A DNA stretch of 64,000 nt, taken from the NCBI RefSeq assembly GCF_025949695.1, contig NZ_JAPDFL010000001.1, forward strand, positions 850,001 to 914,000. The letters are read 5' to 3'. A program made the translations under genes and the position numbers. Within the stretch, counting starts at the first letter, position 1; every line of letters starts with the position of its first letter. Under the pieces are notes generated by a model that was not told where the DNA came from, searched no databases, and saw only the letters and a program-made list of their open reading frames with translations. Shown here one piece after another: positions 1-10,496 of this stretch. This stretch comes from Pararhodobacter zhoushanensis (lineage in GTDB: Bacteria; Pseudomonadota; Alphaproteobacteria; Rhodobacterales; Rhodobacteraceae).

Positions 1-1446
<1,446 letters not shown>

Positions 1447-1447
1447 T

Positions 1448-1472
1448 GATCCAGTAAAAGCAAGACTGGATC
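1448..1472 (+). other. Stem-loop after 23S rRNA, probable processing stem
   Basis: A perfect 8-bp inverted repeat (GATCCAGT at 1448-1455, ACTGGATC at 1465-1472) with a 9-nt loop lies directly after the 23S 3' end. A stem here fits a precursor rRNA processing or stabilising hairpin; the role is inferred from position only. Confidence 0.4.
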
Positions 1473-1532
1473 AAAAGCTAAATAGACAAAAGACAGTTGC
1501 GTAAGCAGCCGATGGTTCTGTTTCTTCTCTGG

Positions 1533-1649
1533 TTTGGTGGCAATAGCGATGGCTAAACACCCGATCCCATCCCGAACTCGGCAGTTAAGGGTCGTCACGC
1601 CGATGGTACTGCGTCTTAAGACGTGGGAGAGTAGGTCACCGCCAAACCT
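1533..1649 (+). rRNA. rrf: 5S ribosomal RNA
   Basis: About 117 nt with the expected 5S features. The ends TTTGGTGGC and GCCAAACC pair to form helix I. The internal conserved segments ACACCCGATCCCATCCCGAAC and GGGAGAGTAGGTCACCGCC are present. It lies about 90 bp after the 23S 3' end and before tRNA-fMet, as in a standard rrn operon. End positions may shift by one or two bases. Confidence 0.95.
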
Positions 1650-1714
1650 GAAAAGAAACAGAAAAACAAAACTCTCATCAACGATACAATAAAACCACGA
1701 ACAGACTTCCCCGG

Positions 1715-1791
<77 letters not shown>

Positions 1792-1817
1792 AAAACTTCC
1801 TTCAGTTACAGTTGGTT

Positions 1818-1842
1818 AAGCCCTGCGCTCTCGCGGGGCTTT
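1818..1842 (+). terminator. Probable rrn operon terminator
   Basis: The stem AAGCCCTGCG/CGCGGGGCTT (one G-U pair, 4-nt loop) is followed by a short T-rich stretch, 27 bp after tRNA-fMet. Shape and position fit an intrinsic terminator for the rRNA operon. Confidence 0.7.
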
Positions 1843-2242
1843 CGCATGCACAAATCCAGGGGAAGCAAGGGGTCATCAAAACCGAGCTGGAACCAAGCGG
1901 CGCGGCGCATGCGCAACCACCAGGCGAACAATCCCCGAGCTCAAACCCAGCCATCCCCGGTCATCCCGTCACGGATGTCGCTGCGCGTGGCCGGTGCTGG
2001 CTGCCGGAGGGATACGATCCGGTGGCCGCAAGGCATTCACGAAATGTAAAATGTATTGACCCAAGATCTATCGGATCAACGAGGGACCCATGGACCGTGG
2101 ACAGGCTCTTGAACACTCCGAACAGCTTTGTGCAGTCGGCTATGGATGGGGCGGCTTCGGGGTCCGTTGCGAACACCGAGGCTGGTGATATGCCGCCCGT
2201 GTTCCGGCATATCGTCGGGTGCGGCGACACCGGTGTTGCGTC
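1843..2242. other. About 400-bp stretch without a recognisable gene
   Basis: This gap lies between the rrn terminator and the histidine kinase. A 144-codon open frame crosses it, but it begins inside the terminator region, runs into the kinase start in another frame, and has no recognisable motif or convincing ribosome site. A TTGACC at about 2056 could be a -35 element, but no good -10 box follows at 16-18 bp. Nothing else was seen. Confidence 0.5.
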
Positions 2243-3610
2243 ATGACCGCCCGGCTGAAAATACGCGCGGCGGTGTTGATCTCTTTGGTCGTGGTCATGC
2301 TCGCCAGCCTGTATGTCCTGGAACTCAGGGGCAAAGTCGAAACCACGGAAACAGTCACCAGCGAAATCGCGGACGCCTTTCTGGGCCTTGAGCGTGCGAT
2401 TGGTTATTCAGGGCTGATCCATTACTTCAAGAACGCAGTTCTGCGGCCGAATGAGCCTGTTTACCTTGATCTGGGGGCGCAAGCCTATGCCACCGCTATC
2501 GCCGAAATGGCGCGGGTGCAGACGCTTCTTCTACAGGCTGAGCTTACCCTTGATGCATCGGAAATTCGCACGACCATCGACGCCTATGGACACGCGCTTG
2601 ATGCGATCCGTGCAGCGCATGCGGCCGGGACCGCGATCGCCGATGTTGATCGGCTGGTGCGCATCGATGACACGGGCGCGCAGTCAGCCCTGATCAGTCT
2701 GCACCGCGAGATCGACGGCCTTCTCCATCTGCGCCAACGCGCCGCCGCGCAGTTGCTGTCGATCGGACTGACTGCTCTCTTCCTGCTCATCTGTTCCCTG
2801 ATTACAGCGATCATCTATCTGGGCTGGCAACGGGAACGAAAGCTTCTGCTTACCTACGAACGCCAACGCGTCGAATTGGCGCAAGAAAAGGCGCATGCGG
2901 AAGCGATTGGGACACTCTTGACCCGGCTCGAAACGGCGAACAAAGAGCAGGCAGAATTCACCTATGCGATGTCGCATGACCTGAAATCGCCCTCCAATAC
3001 GATCAGAATGCTGATCGACGAGCTTGCCGAAATGGAAACCCTGACACCTGAGGGGCGGGAGATGCTGGCAGATATGCGGGCAACCAACCAGCGCATGTGC
3101 CGTCTGGTTGACGATGTCTTGAGATACTCGCAGATCGTGGATACGCCCATGACAGTGGAGACGGTCGATCTGACCGCCCTGATCAAAGAGGTCAAAGCCG
3201 ATCTGGCCAGCGAGATTGCCCAGTCACGGGCAACGGTTTCGACCAGTGCGTTGCCAACCCTGATGGGCAACCAGATGCAACTGAGGATGCTGTTTCAGAA
3301 CCTGATCTCCAACGCTGTCAAGTTTCGCGCGCCTGACCGACGACCGCTGATAGAGATCACATCAGAAAGGGCGCCAGACGGTCTGCAGATCGTCATCGCC
3401 GACAACGGTATCGGCATTCCCGAGACGTTTCGCGACCGGGTCTTCGGTCTGTTCCAGCGTCTGAATGCGCAGTCAGCCTATGACGGCACCGGTCTGGGTT
3501 TGACGATCTGCCAACGGGTTATGTCTAACCATCAGGGTCGGATCACCATTGGCCCGGGCATTGACGGTGGCACCGCCTTCGCCATGACCTTTCCGGAGAC
3601 TTTGCTATGA
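2243..3610 (+). CDS. Membrane sensor histidine kinase
   Basis: A 455-residue two-component sensor. It has an N-terminal membrane helix (about residues 8-27), a helical periplasmic region of about 140 residues, a second membrane helix (about 172-195), and then a cytoplasmic coiled linker. The HisKA domain carries MSHDLKSP with the phosphoacceptor His245. The HATPase domain has an N box (NLISNAVKFR), G1 box (DNGIGIP) and G2 box (GTGLGLTIC). The ATG at 2243 was chosen over an upstream GTG at 2219 because it places the first membrane helix at the N-terminus. It overlaps the response regulator by 4 bp (ATGA), so the two are probably one transcript. The signal sensed is unknown. Confidence 0.9.
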   Translation: MTARLKIRAAVLISLVVVMLASLYVLELRGKVETTETVTSEIADAFLGLERAIGYSGLIHYFKNAVLRPNEPVYLDLGAQAYATAIAEMARVQTLLLQAELTLDASEIRTTIDAYGHALDAIRAAHAAGTAIADVDRLVRIDDTGAQSALISLHREIDGLLHLRQRAAAQLLSIGLTALFLLICSLITAIIYLGWQRERKLLLTYERQRVELAQEKAHAEAIGTLLTRLETANKEQAEFTYAMSHDLKSPSNTIRMLIDELAEMETLTPEGREMLADMRATNQRMCRLVDDVLRYSQIVDTPMTVETVDLTALIKEVKADLASEIAQSRATVSTSALPTLMGNQMQLRMLFQNLISNAVKFRAPDRRPLIEITSERAPDGLQIVIADNGIGIPETFRDRVFGLFQRLNAQSAYDGTGLGLTICQRVMSNHQGRITIGPGIDGGTAFAMTFPETLL

Positions 3611-4011
3611 GCGTTGTGATCAAACTTGCCCTTCTTGTCGATGATGAGGAAATCGATCAGCGGCAGTACAAAAGGGTGCTCACCCGGTCAGGTCTGATCG
3701 GTGAGATCATCAGCTTCACCTATGCTGATGACGCTCTGGCCTTTCTGAAAGAGAACCCGGACCTTGAGGTCGATGTGATTTTTCTGGACATCAACATGCC
3801 CCGCATGAACGGGTTTGAATTCATCGAAGCAGCGGTCAGCGGGATTGGCGAAAGGTTTGTCAAAGGGATTGTGGTGATGCTGACGACATCTCTGAACCCG
3901 GCTGACCGTGAGCGCGCTGCGACCTATGGCATCGTGAAGGATTTCATCACCAAACCGCTCACGATTGAGCACGTGCAGCGGGTCGCGCGGTTGATTGCAG
4001 ACGGAAATTAG
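3607..4011 (+). CDS. Single-domain response regulator (CheY-like)
   Basis: A 134-residue receiver domain with no output domain. The acidic pair is Asp12/Asp13 (LLVDDEE), the phosphoacceptor is Asp61 in FLDINMPRMNG, the conserved Thr lies in MLTTS and the Lys in ITKP. It is translationally coupled to the kinase by a 4-bp overlap, so it is very likely that kinase's partner. With no DNA-binding module it must act by protein contact or by phosphotransfer, as is known for other stand-alone receivers of the bacteriophytochrome-partner type. No output gene follows on the same strand. Confidence 0.9.
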   Translation: MSVVIKLALLVDDEEIDQRQYKRVLTRSGLIGEIISFTYADDALAFLKENPDLEVDVIFLDINMPRMNGFEFIEAAVSGIGERFVKGIVVMLTTSLNPADRERAATYGIVKDFITKPLTIEHVQRVARLIADGN

Positions 4012-4213
4012 CGTTACCCGTCGGCTTATCCCCTGTGTGACTGTCCAAGGCGACGCGGATCTGAGGACCTGCCGCGGTGTTCCTGCCGCCACCCGGCTGG
4101 CGACGCTCGACCAGCACGGCGCGACGCCGAGGCGCATACGAAACGGCCCGACCTGGCTGGCATCAGTGGTGACCATGAGCGATCGCCCGTGGTCGCTGTC
4201 CCCGCCGCGATGG

Positions 4214-5008
4214 TTACGCCAGACGCAACCCTTGCAGGTCCATCGCGTCGGTCAGGTTGAACGCACCCATGCCGCCGTCGATGGCGATGTCGGCGCCTTT
4301 CAGCCAGTTGGCGGCAGGTGACAGCACAAAGGCGGCGATCTGGGCGATCTCTTCGGGCTTTCCGGCGCGGCCCGCGCGCTTGATGTTGCGATCCACCGCA
4401 GCGCCGAACGCACGCTGGAAATCGCCAAAGATGCCCGTCGCCGTGCCGCCCGGGCTGAGCGTGTTCATGCGCAGATCGCGTTGGATCATCGCTTCGGCCT
4501 CGGCCATCGTCCACAGGATGATCGCCTCTTTGGTCAGGTTGTAGCAGCGCGTCGCGTCGATCTGCTCGGCGGCGATGAAAGCAGCGAGCCCTTCGCACCC
4601 GCCCACCGCCGCAAGCCGTTTGACCTGCGCGACATTCTCGCGCCAGTGCGCGCCTGCTCGACTGGCCATGTTGACCACCGAACCACCGGCCCGCAACCGG
4701 GGTAGCAGGGCCTGCGTAAAGGCGCGGGTGCCGAGGAAATTCACCTGCAGGATCGTCTCTTCCAGCCCGGCGCGCGGGGGCAGACCGGCGTTGTTGCAAA
4801 GCCCGTCCAGCGGCTCGTCAACCTGCGCCGCAGCGGCGGTGATCGATGCCGCGTCATTCAGGTCCAGCGCGATGAAACGGTCCAGATTGGCCTGCGCTTC
4901 ATGGATGTCGAACCCGATCACGCGGTGACCCTGTTCTTTAAGGATGCGCGCCAGTTCCGCGCCGATCCCGCTTGCCACGCCGGTAACGGCATACGTTCGC
5001 TGTGTCAT
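4214..5008 (-). CDS. Short-chain dehydrogenase, coniferyl-alcohol dehydrogenase-like
   Basis: A 264-residue NAD(P)-dependent SDR oxidoreductase. The nucleotide motif TGVASGIG is at residues 9-16, NNAG at 72-75, and the catalytic set is Ser116 with YNLTK (Tyr156, Lys160). The sequence resembles the SDR branch containing coniferyl-alcohol and 3-alpha-hydroxysteroid dehydrogenases; the substrate is not settled by sequence. Start ATG at 5008 is preceded by GGGAGGAG at ideal spacing, ruling out the longer frame. It is divergent from a LysR gene that probably controls it. With the TRAP transporter and aldehyde dehydrogenase downstream it could form an alcohol to aldehyde to acid route. Confidence 0.85.
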   Translation of the reverse strand: MTQRTYAVTGVASGIGAELARILKEQGHRVIGFDIHEAQANLDRFIALDLNDAASITAAAAQVDEPLDGLCNNAGLPPRAGLEETILQVNFLGTRAFTQALLPRLRAGGSVVNMASRAGAHWRENVAQVKRLAAVGGCEGLAAFIAAEQIDATRCYNLTKEAIILWTMAEAEAMIQRDLRMNTLSPGGTATGIFGDFQRAFGAAVDRNIKRAGRAGKPEEIAQIAAFVLSPAANWLKGADIAIDGGMGAFNLTDAMDLQGLRLA

Positions 5009-5102
5009 GTCAACTCCTCCCGCAACAGGGGCGATCCATGGCGCAGGCTGGTGATCACGAACAGTCTTGAAAAAACGTGACGTATAAGTTCTGAGTATCA
5101 CC
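5009..5102. promoter_or_regulatory. Divergent promoter/operator region between SDR and LysR genes
   Basis: A 94-bp intergenic region shared by two divergent genes, the classic place for a LysR-type operator. It holds the perfect palindrome GTGATCAC at 5051-5058. No confident -35/-10 pair could be assigned. The regulatory role is inferred from gene arrangement. Confidence 0.4.
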
Positions 5103-5996
5103 ATGAAGGTTCAGCACATACAGGTTCTTGTGGCCATCGCCGAGCATGGCAGCCTGCGCGCGGCGGCCAAAGCGCTGGGAAAATCGCAACCCGGTCTGAC
5201 CCAGGCCCTGCGTCAGGCCGAGGATGAGCTGGGCCTGCCGATCTTCATGCGCACCTCGCGCGGGGTGGTGCTGACGCCGATTGGCGAGCGTGTGCTGCTG
5301 CGGGCGCGCACAATCACCTCGGAAATCAACCGGCTGGACGAAGAGGTCAGCCAGCTGCGCGGCGAGCTGACCGGCGCGGTGCATGTCTGCGTCTCGCCCT
5401 TCGCCGCCGCGCGGATCATGCCCCGCGCGCTGGCCGCGTTTCGCAAGACCCACCCGACTATCGACGTGCATCTGTCCAGCGGGCTGTTCCCCGGCGCGCT
5501 CAAACCCCTGCGCGAGGGCAGCACCGATATCGTCATCGGCCCCGCTCCGCCCGCCGATCTTGCGCGCGAGATCGCGGTGGAGTTCCTGATGGAGGGGCCG
5601 ATCCACATCATCACCGCGTCGGAGTCGCCGTTGCTCAAGGCGCGTTCGCTGGGCGAGCTGGAGCAGGCGCAATGGATCATGATCGGCGCACCCGGCGGTC
5701 CGGGGGACATTTTCAGCAAGCCGTTTCTGGACCACGGCTTTACGCCGCCGCATGCCACGACTACGTCGGAATCCTATTACGGCGCGCTGTCGCTGGTCGA
5801 GAGTCTGGGCGCGGTCTGCACCTTTCCCGCGCTGCTGCTCGACGACGTGCAGAAGACATGGCGCATCGCGCCGATCCCGATCCGTGAGACCATCGAGCCG
5901 CTGCGCATCTCGCTGATGACCCGCGCCGGTCACCCGCTGACCCCCGCCGCCGACGCGCTGGCGATGTGTATCCGGCGCCGCGTGACCTCGCTGTAA
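5103..5996 (+). CDS. LysR-family transcriptional regulator
   Basis: A 297-residue LTTR. The N-terminal winged helix-turn-helix spans about residues 1-62 (GSLRAAAKALGKSQPGLTQ), followed by a linker helix and a C-terminal periplasmic-binding-like effector domain. Length is typical for the family. It is divergent from the SDR gene and immediately upstream of the TRAP/aldehyde dehydrogenase genes, so it probably controls one or both sets. The effector is unknown; a small aromatic acid or alcohol would fit the context (inference). Confidence 0.92.
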   Translation: MKVQHIQVLVAIAEHGSLRAAAKALGKSQPGLTQALRQAEDELGLPIFMRTSRGVVLTPIGERVLLRARTITSEINRLDEEVSQLRGELTGAVHVCVSPFAAARIMPRALAAFRKTHPTIDVHLSSGLFPGALKPLREGSTDIVIGPAPPADLAREIAVEFLMEGPIHIITASESPLLKARSLGELEQAQWIMIGAPGGPGDIFSKPFLDHGFTPPHATTTSESYYGALSLVESLGAVCTFPALLLDDVQKTWRIAPIPIRETIEPLRISLMTRAGHPLTPAADALAMCIRRRVTSL

Positions 5997-6102
5997 GTGA
6001 TACATCCTGCCTATCGCGATTTATAAAATAGCGCTGCTCATTATCGCGGCGCGGCGCTAGGAACGGCTCAGTAGCTTGGCTACCGGCCCGTGGGAGGACC
6101 TG

Positions 6103-7134
6103 ATGACACTGAAAAAACCATTCGTGGCAACGCTGTTTGCCGCCGCCGCTTTTGCCTCGCCGGTGATCGCGGAAACCGATCTGACCTTTAACCTGTTCAT
6201 TCCGCAAAACCATTTCGCCTGGCCTGTGTTCGAGGCCTGGGCGGCGGACATTGCCGCCGCAACCGATGGTGAGGTCCGCATCACCTTTCCACCGCAATCC
6301 GTCGCCCCGCCGCCGGGCATCGTCGATGCCGTGCGCAATGGTGTGGCCGACGGCGGATTCATCTTTAACGGCTTTCTCGCCCAATCCGCGCCGGGCACCA
6401 TGCTGACGCAGATGCCCTTCATCGACCTTGGCAATTCCGAGGCGATGTCGGTGGCGTTCTGGGAGAGCTATCAGGAATTCTTCGCCGGGGTCGAACAGAT
6501 CCGGGGCGTCGAGCTGGTCTCGGGCTTCCATCTGGGGCCGACGTACCTGTGCTCGACCACCGACACGCCGATCACCACGCTTGAGGATCTGCGCAGCCGC
6601 CGCATCTGGGCGCTGCCCGGCACGATTGCCGATACCTTCGCCGCGATGGATCTGGCGATCACCGCCTCGCCTGCGGTCAATCTGCAAGAGCTGGTCTCGC
6701 GCAATACGGTCGATGCGCATTACGGGCAGACGATGGAAACCACGATTGCTTTCGGGATCGGGCCTTACACCAAATCCTGCGTCGAGATGTCGCCGCATAT
6801 GCTGTCGGCCAGTTTCTCGATCTTCTTCAACCAGCGCGTCTGGGACCGGCTGCCGGAAGACTACCGCGCAGTGATCACCGAGTACTCCGGCGCGGCGCTT
6901 GCCCGCCGTCTGGGCGCCGCGACTGACGTGGCCGATGACGAGGCCCGCGCGCAGCTTGAGGCGATGGGCGTGACCTTTGCGCCGGTCGATCCCGACCTGC
7001 TGGCCGCGATGCACGACGCCTCGGATGGGGTGGCCCAGCTTTGGGTCGACCAGATCGACGCGGCCTATGGTCTGGACGGCCGCGCGATCATCGACGCGAC
7101 CCGCGCCCGCGTGGCGGCAGCCTCGCAGCCGTGA
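6103..7134 (+). CDS. TRAP transporter substrate-binding protein (DctP family)
   Basis: A 343-residue periplasmic solute receptor of a tripartite ATP-independent transporter. It has a cleavable signal peptide (about residues 1-23, cut after PVIA). The body is DctP-like, with the ligand-loop region around LRSRRIWALPG, where the Arg that usually pairs with a carboxylate would lie. The start at 6103 follows GGGAGGA at 6092-6098. It is followed by the small and large permease genes. The family binds organic acids; the specific ligand cannot be read here. Confidence 0.92.
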   Translation: MTLKKPFVATLFAAAAFASPVIAETDLTFNLFIPQNHFAWPVFEAWAADIAAATDGEVRITFPPQSVAPPPGIVDAVRNGVADGGFIFNGFLAQSAPGTMLTQMPFIDLGNSEAMSVAFWESYQEFFAGVEQIRGVELVSGFHLGPTYLCSTTDTPITTLEDLRSRRIWALPGTIADTFAAMDLAITASPAVNLQELVSRNTVDAHYGQTMETTIAFGIGPYTKSCVEMSPHMLSASFSIFFNQRVWDRLPEDYRAVITEYSGAALARRLGAATDVADDEARAQLEAMGVTFAPVDPDLLAAMHDASDGVAQLWVDQIDAAYGLDGRAIIDATRARVAAASQP

Positions 7135-7190
7135 CAGCGGACAGGGGCGGCGCGATGGCGCGCCGCCTCGACTGCCACCGGGAGGGACGC

Positions 7191-7652
7191 ATGAGACCTA
7201 TCCAGAAACTGACGATCCTGCTGGGCGGGGTCTGTCTGACCGCCATGGCGCTGATCACCTGCGCCGAAGTCGTGATGCGCTATGCCTTCAGCCATCCGAT
7301 CTTTGGCTCGGCCGAGATGGTCCAGATGGTGCTGGGCATTCTGGTCTTTGCCGGGATGTTCACCGTGGCGCGCGAGCGGTCACATGTGACGGTTTCGTTG
7401 TTCGAGCCGTTCTTCCTGCGCCACATCCCGCGGCTTTATCGCTTCGTTTTCAACGCGATGAGCCTGCTCGGCGTCAGTGCGATTGCTGTCATTCTGGGCT
7501 GGCGCGTGTGGGATCTGCTGTCTTACCCCGAATCGACGGTCGTCCTGCGCCTGCCGATGCTGTGGATCGTCGGCGGCATGACGCTGCTGGCGGCCCTCGC
7601 GATCCTTGCCGCGCTGGCGGCGATGCGCGCGCCCCAAGAACCCCGGGAATAG
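7191..7652 (+). CDS. TRAP transporter small permease (DctQ family)
   Basis: A 153-residue protein with four predicted membrane helices, the normal DctQ architecture. The start ATG at 7191 has GGGAGGG just upstream; longer readings into the DctP gene lack a ribosome site. It ends 4 bp before the large permease start, so the two are translationally close. It partners the DctM-type subunit in the inner membrane. Confidence 0.9.
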   Translation: MRPIQKLTILLGGVCLTAMALITCAEVVMRYAFSHPIFGSAEMVQMVLGILVFAGMFTVARERSHVTVSLFEPFFLRHIPRLYRFVFNAMSLLGVSAIAVILGWRVWDLLSYPESTVVLRLPMLWIVGGMTLLAALAILAALAAMRAPQEPRE

Positions 7653-7656
7653 AGCC

Positions 7657-8952
7657 ATGACCCTGACCCTGATCGGTTTCGCGATCCTGCTGTTTCTGGC
7701 CTTTGTCGGCGTGCCGCTGGCCTTTGCCACGCTCGCCGTGGGGTTCTTTGGCCTGATGTATCTGCGCGGCTTCGACGCGGCCTTTGCCGCCTCGTCGCAG
7801 TGGATCGTGGACACCTCGACCAACTACAATTTCTCGATCATCCCGCTGTTTGTCTTCATGGGCGCGCTGATCCACCGATCCGGCATCAGCAACGACCTGT
7901 ATGCCGCCTCCTACGCGTGGCTCGGGCGTTTTCGCGGCGGGCTGGCGCTGGCGGGCGTGCTGTCGTGCGCCGGGTTCGCGGCGGTCTGTGGCTCGTCGCT
8001 GGCCACGGCGGCCACGATGACCCGCGTAGCCGTGCCGTCGATGCGCAAGTTCAAGTATAATGAGGGCTTCTCGGCCGGGACCATCGCCGCCGGGGGCACG
8101 TTGGGGATCATGATCCCGCCCTCGGTTCCCTTGGCGATCTATGGCATCGTGGCGGGTGAAGACATCGGCCAGTTGTTCATCGCGGGCATTTTGCCGGGGC
8201 TGATGCTGGTTGTCCTGTTCATGGCGGCTGTGCTGATCGTCACCGCCATCCGCCCCGACTTCGGCCCCAAGGGCCGCGCGATGGGCCTGATCGAGACGCT
8301 GCGCGCCTCGTATTCCACATGGCCGGTGATCATCCTTTTTGGCATCGTGCTGCTCGGCATCTACGCGGGCATCTTCACCCCGACCGAGGCCGCCGGTGTC
8401 GGCTGCGCCGGGGCCTTCATCATGGGCGTGATGCGCGGGCATTTCAGGGACCGCGCCAGCATCTTCGGCGTGATCGAGGAAACCGTGAGCACCACGGCGA
8501 TGATCTTCGCGATTGTCTTCGCCGCGCTGATCCTTGCGCAATTCGTCAACCTGACCGGCATGCCGTACGAGCTTCGCGCGCTGGTGCTGGACATGGGGTT
8601 GGGGCCGATCGGCCTGGTCCTGATGATCTGCGCGATCTGCGTGCTGCTGGGCACGGTGTTTGAATCCATCGGCATCCTGTTGCTGATCATCCCGGTCTTT
8701 CTGCCGTCGCTGGAATCGCTGGGCGTGAACCTGATCTGGTTCGGCATTCTGGTGATCATCGTGATCGAGCTGGGCCTGATCACGCCGCCCATCGGCATGA
8801 ACGTCTTCACCGTCAAATCCGTCGCCCCCGAGATCCCGCTAAGCGCGATCTTCCTGGGCGTGACCCCCTATATCGTCGCCATGGTTTTGGGCGGCGTGCT
8901 GATCCTTCTCATCCCGCAGATCGCCACGCTTCTGCCGGACGCGATGCGCTAA
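7657..8952 (+). CDS. TRAP transporter large permease (DctM family)
   Basis: A 431-residue, very hydrophobic protein with about 12 membrane helices. DctM hallmarks are present, such as GTLGIMIPPSVPLAIYG near residue 150 and LGLITPPIGMNVF near the C-terminus. It forms the ion-coupled channel of the TRAP system. The ATG at 7657 follows the DctQ stop by 4 bp. The aldehyde dehydrogenase gene begins 14 bp after this gene, so all four are probably one operon. Confidence 0.94.
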   Translation: MTLTLIGFAILLFLAFVGVPLAFATLAVGFFGLMYLRGFDAAFAASSQWIVDTSTNYNFSIIPLFVFMGALIHRSGISNDLYAASYAWLGRFRGGLALAGVLSCAGFAAVCGSSLATAATMTRVAVPSMRKFKYNEGFSAGTIAAGGTLGIMIPPSVPLAIYGIVAGEDIGQLFIAGILPGLMLVVLFMAAVLIVTAIRPDFGPKGRAMGLIETLRASYSTWPVIILFGIVLLGIYAGIFTPTEAAGVGCAGAFIMGVMRGHFRDRASIFGVIEETVSTTAMIFAIVFAALILAQFVNLTGMPYELRALVLDMGLGPIGLVLMICAICVLLGTVFESIGILLLIIPVFLPSLESLGVNLIWFGILVIIVIELGLITPPIGMNVFTVKSVAPEIPLSAIFLGVTPYIVAMVLGGVLILLIPQIATLLPDAMR

Positions 8953-8966
8953 GAAAGAGCCTGACC

Positions 8967-10442
8967 ATGACCGACTGCATCGAAACCCATCTCTACATTG
9001 ATGGGGCGGCTTGCCCTGCCTCGGATGGTGGCAGCTATGAGATCCATAACCCCGCGCGCCCCTCGGAACTGGTCGGTCGCGCCGCCGCTGGCACGGTTGC
9101 AGATGTCGACCGGGCAGTGCGTGCCGCGCATGCCGCCTTTCCGGCATGGGCCGCGCTGAGTTATGACGAGCGTGCCGTGATCCTGCGCAAGGTTGCCGCT
9201 GCGCTGACCGAAGACAGCGCCCTTGTCGATGCCCGCGCGCGTCTGTTCACCCGCGAGCACGGCAAGATCCTGCGCGAGACGCATCTGGAGATCAGCCGAC
9301 TGGGCGAGCGTTTCGTGCAATCGGCGGACTATGCCGAACGGCTGGCACGCGACGAGATCATCCGCGCACCGCGCAACGACACCATCGTCACGCGCCAGCC
9401 GCGCGGCGTGGCGGCCCTGGTGGTGCCGTGGAACTGGCCGCTGGCCATTCTGGGCGCGAAGCTGCCGCAGGCGCTGATGGCGGGCAATACCGTGGTGGTC
9501 AAACCCTCGGCCAACTCCGCGCTGGCCCCGACGATCAGCCTGCACCGCATCGCCGAACTGCTGCCGCCGGGTGTGGTGAATATCGTGACCGGCTCAGCCG
9601 GGCGGATCGGCGACGCGCTGATCGGGCACCCGCTGGTGCGCTACGTGAACTTCACCGGCTCGGTCGATGTGGGCCGTCATGTGATGAAGGTCGCCGCCGA
9701 GAATATCACCCCCGTCACACTGGAACTGGGCGGAAATGACGCCGGGCTGATCCTGAGCGACGCGGCGCTGTCACGCGACACGTTCGACAGCCTCTACCGC
9801 GCCGCGTTCATGTCGACGGGCCAGATCTGCTATGCGCTCAAGCGGCTCTACGTCCACCGCTCGCGCTTTGACGAGGTGGTCGACGGGCTGCGCGCCGTCG
9901 TCGATGCGCAGGTCGTCGGCGACGGGCTGTTGCCCGAAACGACCATGGGTCCGATGAACAACGCCAAGCAGCTCAAGACCGTCACCGACATGATCGGCGA
10001 AGCGCGCGCGCGGGGTGCCCGCGTGCTGGAGCTGGGCCAGGTCCCTGACGCTGAGCTTTACGCGCAGGGCTATTTCCAGCGCCCGACGCTGGTGGTAGGG
10101 GCCGATCCGACCCTGTCAGTGGTGCGCGAAGAGCAATTCGGCCCGGTGCTGCCGATCCTGACGTTTGACAGTGAAGACGAAGCCGTGGCGCTGGCCAATG
10201 ATGACCAGTTCGGGCTGGCCTCGTCTGTATGGTCCGCCGATACCGGGCGCGCCATTGCCATGGCCCGGCGGATCGAGGCTGGCTACACCTTCATCAACGC
10301 GCATGGCCCGTCGGCCAATGACGGCAACGCGCCCTTCGGCGGGTTCAAGAAATCCGGCATCGGGCGCAATTTCGGTTATGAGGGCGTCACCCAGTTTCAG
10401 GGCTTCCACTCGATTGCCGGAGCGTCGGGGTTGCTGGACTGA
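8967..10442 (+). CDS. NAD-dependent aldehyde dehydrogenase
   Basis: A 491-residue ALDH-superfamily enzyme oxidising an aldehyde to an acid with NAD(P). The catalytic Cys288 lies in GQICYALK and the general base Glu253 in LELGGND. The cofactor segments PWNWP (about 154-158) and NFTGSVDVG (about 228-236) are present. Length and spacing fit the family. It sits last in the TRAP operon, suggesting the imported or SDR-generated substrate is an aldehyde or its precursor. A vanillin- or benzaldehyde-type substrate is possible but not proven. Confidence 0.92.
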   Translation: MTDCIETHLYIDGAACPASDGGSYEIHNPARPSELVGRAAAGTVADVDRAVRAAHAAFPAWAALSYDERAVILRKVAAALTEDSALVDARARLFTREHGKILRETHLEISRLGERFVQSADYAERLARDEIIRAPRNDTIVTRQPRGVAALVVPWNWPLAILGAKLPQALMAGNTVVVKPSANSALAPTISLHRIAELLPPGVVNIVTGSAGRIGDALIGHPLVRYVNFTGSVDVGRHVMKVAAENITPVTLELGGNDAGLILSDAALSRDTFDSLYRAAFMSTGQICYALKRLYVHRSRFDEVVDGLRAVVDAQVVGDGLLPETTMGPMNNAKQLKTVTDMIGEARARGARVLELGQVPDAELYAQGYFQRPTLVVGADPTLSVVREEQFGPVLPILTFDSEDEAVALANDDQFGLASSVWSADTGRAIAMARRIEAGYTFINAHGPSANDGNAPFGGFKKSGIGRNFGYEGVTQFQGFHSIAGASGLLD

Positions 10443-10466
10443 TGCGCCGCCAAGACCACTGACACA

Positions 10467-10489
10467 GCGGCCCGGCGTGGTCGGGCCGC
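10467..10489. terminator. Hairpin between convergent genes
   Basis: A perfect 8-bp stem GCGGCCCG/CGGGCCGC with a 7-nt loop lies between the convergent ends of the aldehyde dehydrogenase and sulfotransferase genes. There is no clear T-tract on either side, so it is a probable but imperfect bidirectional terminator. Confidence 0.5.
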
Positions 10490-10496
10490 AAGCCGG

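Noticed and set aside
1812..2246. 144-codon open frame between the rrn terminator and the histidine kinase
   Set aside because: It starts within the terminator hairpin, has no recognisable domain or ribosome site, and ends within the kinase start.
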